Positions 20,633-31,031 of a DNA stretch of 64,000 nt are shown here, piece by piece. Each line of letters starts with the position of its first letter. Positions within the stretch are counted from its first letter, which is position 1. This DNA is from Entoloma clypeatum. Lineage: Eukaryota; Basidiomycota; Agaricomycetes; Agaricales; Entolomataceae. The position numbers and the translations under genes are program-made. The notes beneath the pieces are model-generated. The model searched no databases. It was not told the origin of the DNA and worked only from the letters and a program-made list of their open reading frames with translations. Location of the stretch: assembly GCA_963565915.1 (NCBI GenBank), contig OY751486.1, positions 310,001 to 374,000 of the forward strand, read 5' to 3'.

Positions 20633-23600
20633 ATGCCCGCTTCTGTCGCCGTTCTCTCAGTCGCGGCCGACGCCATCCACGACCTCGAAGGCCGTGAAGC
20701 ACTGTCTGGACTATCGGCTCGTAAGTTCATTTTTCTTCTTTTCTTAGTAGTTGAACGGCGTTAATGTTTCCGGCGAGCAGTGTTCACGAAATGCAAAGAG
20801 TCGATACATGAAGGTCACCGGCTTGAAAATATCTCATGGCGGTTGTGGCATCGCGAGTTGGCACTGTCTGCATCAGGAGAAAGACAGCTTGAAACTTCAA
20901 ACGAGAATGGCCCCCGATCGACCGATACGAACTATTTCGAGAAAGACCCATGTCTGTTCGATGAGAACGTACTACCGGCGGATGAAGTTTCTCCCTCCTG
21001 GATACCCAGTGAGCACTTCATACCTCACCATCTCATGGGAATGCCGTGCGAACGGGGCAGGCACTTCTGCTTCTCGTTGTAACTCGGTCCCAGAACCTAG
21101 CGGACTCGAAAAACTAATATATCCTCCTCACAGACTTTTCGCCATCGGTGCTGGCCCGTACTGCATTGTCGCCGCCGCCTTTTACTTCGCGTCGAAACTC
21201 ATCTGTTGGTCAGATGATCGTGGACATACTCCTCGCAACCACTCTCTCACCACTCCACCCCATGTCGAGTTCCTCCAAGAACAGATCGACCCTCTCGCTC
21301 TTGCGTCCAATAACAACCTGTCTCCCAGCCCGCCCTTCCTCAGCTCCAGTGGCTGCACCCACGCATGCGCCTGTGGAATCGCACCAGGGGGTCCCGCCTT
21401 CAGCCATGTATCAACCTCTCATCGTTTCCACTGCATCGACAGCACCCCTTGGAGAGCCTGATCACATATGCCCCTTACGCGTCCCTTTATCCCCTGTTGC
21501 CGTCGCTGATGGGAAGTCACTTCGCCCATCCGCGGTCGATTCCGAGGCAGAGGTAAGTCTCCGCGTAATTCAAAAGAATGATGGACTAATATATTTCGCT
21601 AGTTAATTGCGATCCTTATGACCCCCACAGCTACTCCAACCCCTCCTTTCCCAGATCCGGAGTTGAAGATCCAGGTTTCAACCCAAACGGAGTGTTCTAC
21701 CCCGCAATTGCTTCCACAGCCACCACATGCGGAACCTGACCTGCCCCAAGCAGCCAGTGAAGTCCCTATCACACCTCCGCCTTTGCCGGCCCCTGTAACG
21801 TTTCAGAACCCCGCCATCGCCGCAACATCCCCATTCATCTTACAGTCTGTGGCACCGATGCCAACCCGCCATCCGTTGCTTCCACGCCTCGTAATTGCCC
21901 AACCCACGCCGGGAGCGACACCCCACCCCACCCCGCCTGCGACGCCTCGTCTGGGCCCTCGCAGGTCCGAGAAGTTGGAGGCCGCGTTGACCGACAACGA
22001 TGCCGGGGGACTGTTGACGCCTTCTGAGAGCTTGTTCTCGGGTATCACAGAGACAAGCCCATTGAGCCTTGATGGGGGACAGATCTGCTCCGCAGCCGCT
22101 GAGGAACGCCACTCTGACATCTACCCCCCATCACCTCACGCTTCCAACTTAACCACATATACCCACCAACCTACTCCAACGTCTCAAGTGGGTCGTGGTC
22201 ATGTGAGAAAATCGAATGCGTCTAGCGCCCCGCTTGGGGACAACGCGACGCAGAACAGGAATGTCGGTACTGCGAAGAACCAGGTGAGGGGCGCAGCAAG
22301 GTCCACTATGACTGGACGAATCGAAAGGGCAAGAGCACCAGCAGGAGCAGGGGCCCTGCTTGTCCTGGCATTAGTGGGCTGACGATAACGATGACGAATG
22401 CAGTCGTTCTGAATAGTCCCGTGGGTGCGACAGGAGGAGCCGCAGCTCGCGGGGCGCATGCGACAGAGAAGACGAAGAAGGCTGGGGTGGTGCGTGGGGC
22501 AATAAGGAGCACCGGGAAGAGGCCCGGGTTGGCTGTCGTCGGCATCAGGAGGGCGTTATCTGCGGGGCGTGTCGTTGGCACTGGGCACGCCAATCATGAA
22601 GGACGGTCTGGCCCACGAGGGAAGGAAATGGTGTCTTTTGTTGCCGAAGAAGCTGCCACTGTTGCCTCCGACGGCGGGAAGAAGGCCGTTCATGCTGGAG
22701 GGGAAGATGACGACAATGGAGACTGGGCTAGCGAGTAAATGAGTGGCGAAGAAGAGCGACCTAAGGTCCCTGCTAGATCCCCGCCGGCACAGTCCCTTCA
22801 GAACCGCGGAGCGAGCGGGGGACTGCAGCAACAATATCAAGCCCAACTTCACCACCACCATCTTCAGCAGCCCCGTCATGCGAAACGCCTGCAAGCTGAG
22901 GCTCAGGCCCATCACGCCCAACATACTATCGAACAGGTGGTGCTCGAGGCTGAACACCTCCGCGATATGTTCGTGAGGAAACCTGTCCCGAGCTCTGAGC
23001 AGCTGGCTGCGATGAGAGCCAAGGGTGTCGGCCTTCTGACGCAGCTGATGAATCCTGACCCGCGAATCTTCCTCGTTGGGCATCCATATAAGAGGGGTTT
23101 CAGTTCAGAAGAGCTTGCTTTCGGGGGAGGTCAGGGAGGAGCGACACGAGTCGTGAGTGAGGGCAGAATTGTTCTTCATCCTATGGACACTGAACGGGAT
23201 CCTCAGACGAGACGGGATGTGATTGGGGAGGGATGCACGCCGCGAGGACTTCCACCGATGGGTGGTATTGGCGCCCACAGGTTGAAGAGTTCAGCGGCGG
23301 TTCCTGTCGCTTCACAGGTGCAGGTTGGGAGCGTCGTCGCGGTTCAGGCGATCAGGAGCAATGGCACCGGCCTCAATGCAAGTGGGAACGGAGGCTCGAC
23401 AAGCAACATCCGTTCCCCCAAGATGAACGGGATGAGTGGGGGATACCGACCTCGCGGACGACCTGCGGACCAGGAACTCGAAGACACGGAGAGTGAGAGC
23501 GGGGGTGAGGGCGGGGACGGGAAAGGGAAGAATTCGATTTTGTTGTCGAGGAGCGTCGCACAGGAAAAGCTGATGGCGCTGGCGATGAGGAGGGGGATCA

Positions 23601-24193
23601 AGCCGAGTACGGGAACAAATGAGAATGCAGGGGCAAGTGGAGGGGAAACGAAGCTGGGGAAGGGGCAGGAGGGACATGAATCGCAACCTCAGCAGGATGC
23701 TCACGATCGAACCTTCCAACAACTTTCGCATCTCTTCCAGCAGCACTTCCATATCCATCGCGCCGCAAGTGCTGCCCCAGCTCCCATCCCCGTTGGCCAT
23801 CCGTACAACCTCCCTCCGCCCGCGCCACCCTCGACGCCTCGCACTACGCGCCGCCTCATGCTGCAGACGGAGATGTCTGAGAGCTTGCGGCGAAACTTGC
23901 TTTGGGAGCGTCAAGTCAGCAAGATGAACGTAGCAGGCTTCAGACGCATGAATTCGAGCGGGAACACATCTGGCTCTGGCCCTGCAAGATGGGGGAAGAT
24001 TCTGGGTGGGGGAGTACAGCCGCTGACGGAGTTGCCAGACAACGTCGTCCGGTTGACGGCGAAGAAGGGGAAAGGCATCGCTGAAGAGAAGAGAGATGAG
24101 CCCCCGCAAGTGTTGGATGCCACGGAGAATGAAAGGCGGGCATTGGCGAGGACGAAGAGCTGGGCAAATGATTTCCATTATTCGGGGTGGTGA
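20633..24193 (+). CDS. AreA GATA-like N-domain / DUF3295 protein (probable nitrogen-response regulator, 6 exons)
   Basis: The proposed model is join of 20633-20720, 20781-21008, 21134-21552, 21603-22202, 22259-22734 and 22777-24193, 1,075 residues, all joins in frame. Near the N-terminus LFTKCKESIHEGHRLENISW followed by RLWHREL fits PF08550, the AreA GATA-like domain also found in yeast Mks1 and Reg1-type regulators. The last exon fits DUF3295: LLTQLMNPDPRIFLVGHPYK, RRNLLWERQ and the ending ARTKSWANDFHYSGW. The middle is Pro/Ser-rich and disordered, with a His/Gln tract near the start of exon 6. Family knowledge suggests a role in nitrogen or carbon signalling rather than direct DNA binding, since no CX2C GATA finger is seen. 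The exon 4-5 join and the 42-bp last intron are the weak points. Confidence 0.75.
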
Positions 24194-24514
24194 GGTCAGG
24201 TCAGTTGAGGTCTCTTGCCCCAAGAACACATTTTGAATTTTGGTCTTTTCTTTGTTTCTTGGGCTGGGTTCCTAATTTATGGTTTACTTATCATGTACAT
24301 ACAACTTAGAACAGGTACCCCTAACCTTGCGTGCAAGGTATCTCCTCTGAAATTATGCCTAGCCTTCCGGCAAATGCCAAATGAGATAATCATGCCCCTT
24401 TTAGGTTTACGAGCATTTAGACCCGTGCTTCGCAACGCAGCGTCGTCTCTGCACGGGATTATGAGATATTTAACATGAATTAATTTAAATTAAATGGGAG
24501 ATATACATTACTGT
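24194..24514. other. 3' flank of the AreA-like gene
   Basis: AT-rich sequence after the stop codon with no further ORF or repeat recognised; presumably 3' UTR and spacer. Confidence 0.4.
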
Positions 24515-24826
24515 ACACAGTGTGTTATGGCGCTTGGACCTGCGGCCCTCGCTTGTAGAGAAGTGTTGTATGTAATAGTATCATCAGCAGATACAACATT
24601 TTACACAATGTGCTATGGCGCTCGGACCTGCGGCCCTCGCTTGTAGAGAAGTGTTGTATGTAATAGTATCATCAGCAGATACAACATTTTACACAATGTG
24701 CTATGGTGCTTGGACCTGCGGCCCTCGCTTGTAGAGAAGTGGGGTATGTAATAATATCATCAGTAGTTACAATATGTGTCATGGCACTCAGACCTGTGGC
24801 CCTCACTTGAGAGAAGTCACCTTCAC
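24515..24826. repeat. 88-bp minisatellite, about 3.5 copies
   Basis: Units start near 24521, 24609, 24697 and 24775. Each contains TATGG(C/T)(G/A)CT(T/C)(G/A)GACCTG(C/T)GGCC followed by CATCAGCAG-like sequence. The first two periods are exactly 88 bp and the last is shortened by about 10 bp. The first copies are almost identical and the last is diverged. Confidence 0.85.
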
Positions 24827-24924
24827 AGTAATCAATACAGAATAAAATTAAATCAATTATATTTCCAATACACTACATGTACAGTACATATATACAAAAT
24901 ACTAAAAGAAAAAGAGGGGGGGAG
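24827..24924 (+). other. AT-rich tract ending in a purine run
   Basis: It ends AAAAGAAAAAGAGGGGGGGAG directly against the Copia-B LTR. This resembles the polypurine tract and the TATATA-containing stretch before the 3' LTR of the copias. It could be the end of the internal region of another copia element (see findings). Confidence 0.35.
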
Positions 24925-25234
24925 TGTTGAAACTTTTCCCATCACGTAGATTAGATTAGATTAGATTACATCACGTGACCTTTACATATCTTCATTACAT
25001 ACTTGTTTGGTTGGTACAAACAGTAGTACGGTATATAAGACCAGGAAACTGTCAATACCAACAAGTTGTCTCTTGACTCTTAACCAGCTCCATCGCTCTT
25101 ACCAGCCTCAACCGCTCTCATCAACCTCACCCTCTCCAAACCATGTAAGTGACTAGAACGGTAGAGTAGAGTACTTCCACTGTAGCTGTGTTGCTCAGTA
25201 CATCTGCGGCTAGCGCCCAGGTGGAACTTCAACA
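24925..25234 (+). repeat. Copia-B left LTR
   Basis: 310 bp, TGTTGAA...TTCAACA, with a TATATAAG box and the GTAAGT donor at 25145. It differs from the right LTR near the middle (GATTAGATTA block unchanged, changes around 25120-25165). Confidence 0.93.
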
Positions 25235-25595
25235 GGTTATGGGCCCCGGATAGCAGAGGGACTTGGGAAACGCTGGCAACAGCGAGTACCTGCCCACTCT
25301 ACCCTGGTTGGCAAAGAACCGATCGAAAGATCTAGGTTCTGAGTCTTACTTCTTCACATATGAACCTGGGAACATCATTACGACAAGTACCTGTCATGAA
25401 GCGTCCCTAAGGGGATTGACATAGTACACTCCATGTGGAAACATTGATCGCACCTTATACGTTTCTGACATAAAAAGGGTTTTTTCCCACAACCGCTATT
25501 CCTGAAGGGAATATGTTATGAGGAATCATTTATTTGTTTTCTCTAAAAATCAAGAATATCACTGATTGGGAAATCTCCTTTTAGATTCATTAAAA

Positions 25596-28500
25596 ATGTC
25601 TACCTCTCGCTCTGCTCTTGACACCATCGCCCCCTTTGACGGCATCGACTACCAAAGCTGGGCCGAGAGGGTGAAGTCCTACCTCCTCCATCAAGGAGTC
25701 TGGCGCATCGTCTCTGGCGACATCACACGTCCCGAGATCGCCGACTTCACCACTACGGTCTCCACTCCCGGTCCCACCGCCGCTGCTCCCCCTGTGTTGA
25801 CTACCACGGTCGACCAGCCCGGCTTCCGCAAGGAAGAAAAAGCCTGGATCAGGGATGACGACGTAGCTCTCAGGGCGATACGCCTGAAGGTCTCTGAGGC
25901 GATCAGACGCCACATCAAAGACAGCACCTCGGCACTTGGCGTGTGGAAAACGCTAAAAGACACCTACTCCAAGGTATCCCCGGCTGTCATCTTCGGCGAC
26001 TTCAAAGCCGCCGCCACCTACAAGCTATCTGGACGCGACCCCGTGCCTGAAATCGAACGCCTGGGGTCTCTTTTTGCCCGGCTCGCCGATTCGAACTTCG
26101 TCGTCCCCGATCTGATGCAGGCAATGATCCTGGCCAATGCGATCCCTGACGCATGGTCCGCGCTCTCCACCGCTCTCTTCCAGGTGTACGACGCCGATGA
26201 CTTCACATGGCAGGCTGTCGCCGACAGCATCATCTCAGAGTACAGGCGCAAGTATTCGGTCGGGTCTACTCGTTCGTCCAATGAGCAGGCCAAGAAAATT
26301 TCTGGGACAAAGCGAAAGGGGCAGGACCCCAAATGGGAAAAGCAGCAAAAGCCGAGTACCTCGCAGAACGATGCTGACGAGCAGCCTAACTCGGGCGACC
26401 CGAGTACCGCTTCTGAAAAGAAGAAGGGAAAAGGACGCTGGCGCAATCAGAAGAAAAGCGCCAACACTGCGGACAACGCGTCCGACCAGGTGGAAGAGAC
26501 GGTTGAGTTCGTGGCTCCTGTCATCCACTTCCCTCCTCCTCCTGCACCATCCTTCACCACCGTCACTGGCCGCGGGAAAACGTTAAGTACCGCCCAGCCC
26601 GATTCCGCAAAAATGCAGTCGCTCCTGCAACGGATGAACCCGCCTCCTTCCCAGTACACCGGACTTCCATCTGGAAAGCCGTCCATGTGGAAAAAGAACG
26701 ACCATGTTCGCAAACTCGCGCGCGGCATTGGTGCTCGCCCCTCAGGATCGAACCTTCGTATCTTGGATACCATCATCCCTGACATCGACGAAAGGCCGGC
26801 TAAACAGCGTCGCGTAGCCCTGTCGATAGAAGAATCGCTGAAGATGATGGATATCGACCAGGAACGGATGGGGCCGGAGCAATTTGAAGATGGGCTGATT
26901 GAACTTGACGGTTCGTCACCTTCCTCTCCTGAATCTGACCAATTAAGGAAAGCTAATAACACCTCCTTACAGACGTGTAAAATATTAGCTAGTACTAGTG
27001 CAGAATGTATGGATCATATTGACAACGATCTATATAAAAAATATACAAAGCACTTTGCGTCATGCACACACTGTAAGGAGAAAGAACGCGCACAATGGAT
27101 CTTAGACTCCGGTGCCTCGTTACACTTTACCCATGAGTTCAAGGACTTCGCGTACTACAGGCCTCTCAAGGCTAAGCAATTTGTCCAAACAGCTGAAAAG
27201 GGAAAGAAACTGGAAATTCTCGGAGTTGGGGCCATTCCAGTACGGCATACCCTAAATGGGGAAATAAAAACCCACCTTCTCCGACCTGTATTCTACATTC
27301 CGGACATGGACACACGCCTATTGTCCCTAGGCGTCTTCCTTAATCACGGTTACAAAGTAGACGGAATGCGTGGAGAAATCAACATCTCCAAAGGCCAGAA
27401 CAAAATACAGTTCTCACCTCACATTCTCGGACAAACCATCTATTGGTTAGACACTGAAATACGCCAAGACCAAATCCACGCGATCTCTAGCGAAATCACT
27501 GTCGAAACCTGGCACAAACGCCTTGGCCACCCAAATGACCAGGCGCTCAATAAGATTCCCACCAGTACCAAAGGAGTACCCAAAACATTAGTACGTGAGA
27601 AATCACAGGAAAGCTGCACGGGGTGTCTAAAAGGGAAAATGCTGAATCAGTCTTACCCTAACTCGATGACAAGGGCTGTCAAACCCTTTGATTTGATCCA
27701 TTCGGACTTGAAGCAGATATCCACGGCATCGTACCACAAGTACAAATATTTCCTTACCTTTTTGGATGATTTTTCTTCCCATGTCTGGGTTGTCTTGCTT
27801 AGGAAAAAGTCAGGCGCCATCACGGCGCTGAAACAATTCCTTGTGATGATCCAGAATCAATTCGCCGCCACCCCTAAAAAATGGCGGGTTGATGGAGGTG
27901 GAGAATTCGAGGAATACAAGGATGTACTTGCCGATCATGGAATTCTGATCGATGTCACACTCCCATATCAGCATCAGCAGAATGGTAGAGCAGAACGGAT
28001 AAATCGAACTCTGTGGGAAAAATCTCAGGCATTGCGTTTCGACGCATGTCTACCGCCGATGTGGTGGGAATTCTGTTTGGAACATGCAGCATTTCTATAC
28101 AACAGAACCCCCATGCGGCGTCTTGAATGGAAAACCCCTTATTTCAGGGTGACCAATGAGATCCCCGACATGTCCAGCGTCAGAGTCTTCGGATGCCAAG
28201 CATACGTATATATCCCAAAAGAAAAACGCAGAAACTCCCTGGAGTCAAGATCTCAATTGATGATTTATCTCGGATCAAAACCAGGGGTCAAAGGATACCG
28301 CTTCATGGATCCTGAGACCAACACGATTTTCATGGGCGGGAAAGCTATCTTTGATGAAAGCAAGTACCCTAGATGCCACATCGATCCTTTGCCAGAAAAC
28401 CATCCAGAAATGGAAAACCCAGAGCCGGCTGATGAGTTTGAGGATCTCATCCCCGGCAGCAATGACGACGATAGTCACAACGAAATACCTCATGACACAG

Positions 28501-30317
28501 TTCCTATTGAACAGGATCAACCTGAATCAGACAACGAACTGCCTGCCAGTGAGCCTGATGATGAACCGCGAGTACCCACTCCGGAACCCGAGCAAGTACC
28601 AGATCGACCGATCAGGGAACGACGAGTTCGGAAGATGCCAGGAAGCATCTATGGGGAAGACACTCCAGCATCTGATCTTGAAAAATTAGATCGAAGACGG
28701 AGATTGGGCGGTCAAACGGCATGGATGAATGACCTCCTGATGGAGGCAATATCAGTCCAAGTTGGCATCGTTGAAATGTCCCATAAAGACATATACCCTC
28801 TTCCAAATAAAGAAGACTGGTATGCGGCTGAACGTAAAGAGCTAGACATGCTCAAACGCCGCGGGGTGATCACGGAGCTAGTACCCCTGCCTGCAGGGAG
28901 GAAAGCTCTAAGGAACAAATGGGTTTATAACGAAAAATCCGACGGGCGTCTGAAAGCGCGCCTTGTCGCAAAAGGCTTCTCGCAGGTGGAAGGGATCGAC
29001 TTTGATCAGATCTTCTCACCAGTCGTAAGATATGAAACCGTCCGATTAATACTGGCATTGACAGCCCTTGAAGGGTGGTTCATGACACTACTGGACGTCT
29101 CATCAGCCTTCCTCTACGGAATGCTCCGAGAAGTCATTTACATGCGACAGCCTGAGGGCTACATAGTAAAAGGGAAAGAACACCTCGTGTACCAACTATT
29201 CAAAGCCCTATATGGACTTAAGCAGGCCGCATTAGCCTGGTGGAGGGAACTTGATTCCTCCATGACAAAGCTCGGCTTTGTCCGGCTTCACTCTGATGCG
29301 GGAGTGTTTATTCACAAAAGTACCAAAGGGGAAATTGTAATCGCCGTCATATATGTCGATGACTCTGCTTTCCTCGGCACAAACCGAGAATACACGCTAG
29401 AGAAGAAAAAGGCCTTTATGACCACATGGGAATGTAGGGACCTAGGGCACCTTGTGCCTGATGGGGAACCAAAAGAATTTCTCTCTATCCAAATAAGGCA
29501 ACGTGGGAAACGTATCTTCATTGATCAAGTACCTTATCTTGAGAAAATACTCGAACGAATGGGGATGAGCGAATCTAACGCCACCCATACCCCACTTCCT
29601 ACGGGCTACAAACCCATGATGTCCGAAGATGAACCCAATGCAGAACTTCGATCAAAGTACCAATCCGTCATCGGATCACTTCTATATCTGATGATTGGAA
29701 CGAGGCCAGACATCTGTTTTGCCGTGATTAAAATGTCGCAGTTTTCCGCAAATCCCACCAAACGCCATTTAGAAGTGGCTAGGGATATTTGCAGGTATCT
29801 AAAGGCGACAAAAAATTACGCAATCATGTACGATGGCGACTCAGGGAAAGGAATCTACGCATTCACAGACTCCGACTGGGCGTCAGATGAAAACACGAGG
29901 AGGTCTACCACTGGCTTCTTCATATCACTGGCGTCTGGAGCAGTAACATGGGTATCATCGGCGCAAAAGACCATCGCCCTCTCTTCCACAGAAGCAGAGT
30001 ATATGGCGTTATCAGATTGCAGTCGCGCAGCAACATGGCTGAGAAGCATGCTTGCCGAACTTGGAATGCAGATCGGATCAGTACCGATCTACGGAGACAA
30101 CAACGGCTCCGTCTTTATCGCATCCAACCCTGTAACCGAGAAACGATCCAAGCACATTGACGTGCGATTCCACTTCGTCAGAGAAAAAGTCTCCGAAGGA
30201 ATAATTACGGTTGAATTCATTGAAGGAGTGAACAACCCTGCAGATCTTTTAACTAAGAATCTGGGGAAAATCCTCTTTTCCAAGTTTATCCCATACTTCG
30301 GATTAATAAAGAACTAG
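25596..30317 (+). CDS. gag-pol: Copia-B Gag-Pol polyprotein
   Basis: The 1,573-residue protein is nearly the same as that of Copia-A, with the same domain order: Gag, protease DSGAS, pre-integrase, integrase, RT with YVDD and RNase H. I start it at the ATG of AAAATGTCT at 25596; an in-frame TTG at 25566 is upstream but not a normal start. Most changes against Copia-A lie in the Gag linker and in the stretch between Gag and protease. No stops or frame breaks are seen. The enzyme set looks functional although the element's flanks do not match. Confidence 0.95.
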   Translation: MSTSRSALDTIAPFDGIDYQSWAERVKSYLLHQGVWRIVSGDITRPEIADFTTTVSTPGPTAAAPPVLTTTVDQPGFRKEEKAWIRDDDVALRAIRLKVSEAIRRHIKDSTSALGVWKTLKDTYSKVSPAVIFGDFKAAATYKLSGRDPVPEIERLGSLFARLADSNFVVPDLMQAMILANAIPDAWSALSTALFQVYDADDFTWQAVADSIISEYRRKYSVGSTRSSNEQAKKISGTKRKGQDPKWEKQQKPSTSQNDADEQPNSGDPSTASEKKKGKGRWRNQKKSANTADNASDQVEETVEFVAPVIHFPPPPAPSFTTVTGRGKTLSTAQPDSAKMQSLLQRMNPPPSQYTGLPSGKPSMWKKNDHVRKLARGIGARPSGSNLRILDTIIPDIDERPAKQRRVALSIEESLKMMDIDQERMGPEQFEDGLIELDGSSPSSPESDQLRKANNTSLQTCKILASTSAECMDHIDNDLYKKYTKHFASCTHCKEKERAQWILDSGASLHFTHEFKDFAYYRPLKAKQFVQTAEKGKKLEILGVGAIPVRHTLNGEIKTHLLRPVFYIPDMDTRLLSLGVFLNHGYKVDGMRGEINISKGQNKIQFSPHILGQTIYWLDTEIRQDQIHAISSEITVETWHKRLGHPNDQALNKIPTSTKGVPKTLVREKSQESCTGCLKGKMLNQSYPNSMTRAVKPFDLIHSDLKQISTASYHKYKYFLTFLDDFSSHVWVVLLRKKSGAITALKQFLVMIQNQFAATPKKWRVDGGGEFEEYKDVLADHGILIDVTLPYQHQQNGRAERINRTLWEKSQALRFDACLPPMWWEFCLEHAAFLYNRTPMRRLEWKTPYFRVTNEIPDMSSVRVFGCQAYVYIPKEKRRNSLESRSQLMIYLGSKPGVKGYRFMDPETNTIFMGGKAIFDESKYPRCHIDPLPENHPEMENPEPADEFEDLIPGSNDDDSHNEIPHDTVPIEQDQPESDNELPASEPDDEPRVPTPEPEQVPDRPIRERRVRKMPGSIYGEDTPASDLEKLDRRRRLGGQTAWMNDLLMEAISVQVGIVEMSHKDIYPLPNKEDWYAAERKELDMLKRRGVITELVPLPAGRKALRNKWVYNEKSDGRLKARLVAKGFSQVEGIDFDQIFSPVVRYETVRLILALTALEGWFMTLLDVSSAFLYGMLREVIYMRQPEGYIVKGKEHLVYQLFKALYGLKQAALAWWRELDSSMTKLGFVRLHSDAGVFIHKSTKGEIVIAVIYVDDSAFLGTNREYTLEKKKAFMTTWECRDLGHLVPDGEPKEFLSIQIRQRGKRIFIDQVPYLEKILERMGMSESNATHTPLPTGYKPMMSEDEPNAELRSKYQSVIGSLLYLMIGTRPDICFAVIKMSQFSANPTKRHLEVARDICRYLKATKNYAIMYDGDSGKGIYAFTDSDWASDENTRRSTTGFFISLASGAVTWVSSAQKTIALSSTEAEYMALSDCSRAATWLRSMLAELGMQIGSVPIYGDNNGSVFIASNPVTEKRSKHIDVRFHFVREKVSEGIITVEFIEGVNNPADLLTKNLGKILFSKFIPYFGLIKN

Positions 30318-30395
30318 GCGAAACAAAAGTACCTATATATATATATGTGGGAAAAAGTAAGATGTATTTAGAAGTATGTACTAAATATGGGGGGG

Positions 30396-30704
30396 TGTTG
30401 AAACTTTTCCCATCACGTAGATTAGATTAGATTAGATTACATCACATGACCTTTACATATCTTCATTACATACTTGTTTGGTTGGTACAAACAGTAGTAC
30501 GGTATATAAGACCAGGAAACTGTCAATACCAACAAGTTGTCTCTTGACTCTTAACCAGCTCCATCGCTCTTACCAGCCTCAACCGCTCTCACCAGCCTCA
30601 CCCCTCCAAACCATGTAAGTGGCTAGAACGGTTATGTAGAGTACTTCCACTGTAGCTGTGTTGCTCAGTACATCTGTGGCTAGCGCCCAGGTGGAACTTC
30701 AACA
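30396..30704 (+). repeat. Copia-B right LTR
   Basis: 309 bp, preceded by a GGGGGGG purine tract. It is followed by 16 bp of spacer and then the Gypsy-D LTR. Confidence 0.93.
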
Positions 30705-30720
30705 TCTTCTCCCTCGCTTG

Positions 30721-31019
30721 TGTTGAGGCGACGCTAAGTCTGATGACGTTGCGAGCCCAAACTTCTGAACTTAGAGGAAAAATGTGGAAAGATGAGAAAG
30801 GTGCTGTATTGCCAAGAGACCCAGCGGAAATCTCAAGAGAACAAGCTATTGAATACAAGTGAAAGTAGCCTACTTATATATGTAAATACCATGAGGCTGC
30901 ATTGAGGCTGCATCATGCTGCGCGATAATGATGAGATGTCCTCATGTATGATATGATGTAGATAAGATGAGATTGAGATAAGATAAGATAAAGTGAAAAG
31001 TGAAAATACGATCATAACA
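30721..31019 (-). repeat. Gypsy-D 3' LTR (minus orientation)
   Basis: 299 bp. The reverse complement begins TGTTATGATCGTATTTTCAC and ends CGCCTCAACA, matching the Gypsy-B LTR with clear divergence. The element therefore belongs to the Gypsy-B family but is an older copy. Its other LTR is not in the window. Confidence 0.85.
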
Positions 31020-31031
31020 TTACCCCCTTTC

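Larger units (their letters stand above)
24925..30704 (+). mobile_element. Copia-B: full-length Ty1/copia retrotransposon without target duplication
   Basis: It belongs to the same family as Copia-A, with LTRs at 24925-25234 and 30396-30704. The primer site GGTTATGGGCCCCGG is at 25235-25249 and the gag-pol ORF is intact. The flanking five bases differ (GGGAG left, TCTTC right), and the two LTRs differ at about nine positions, against about one in Copia-A and none in Copia-C. This points to a hybrid formed by recombination between related elements. Confidence 0.9.

Noticed and set aside
24515..24826. CRISPR-like direct repeats
   Set aside because: The units are 88 bp and contiguous without unique spacers, and the genome is eukaryotic; this is a minisatellite.
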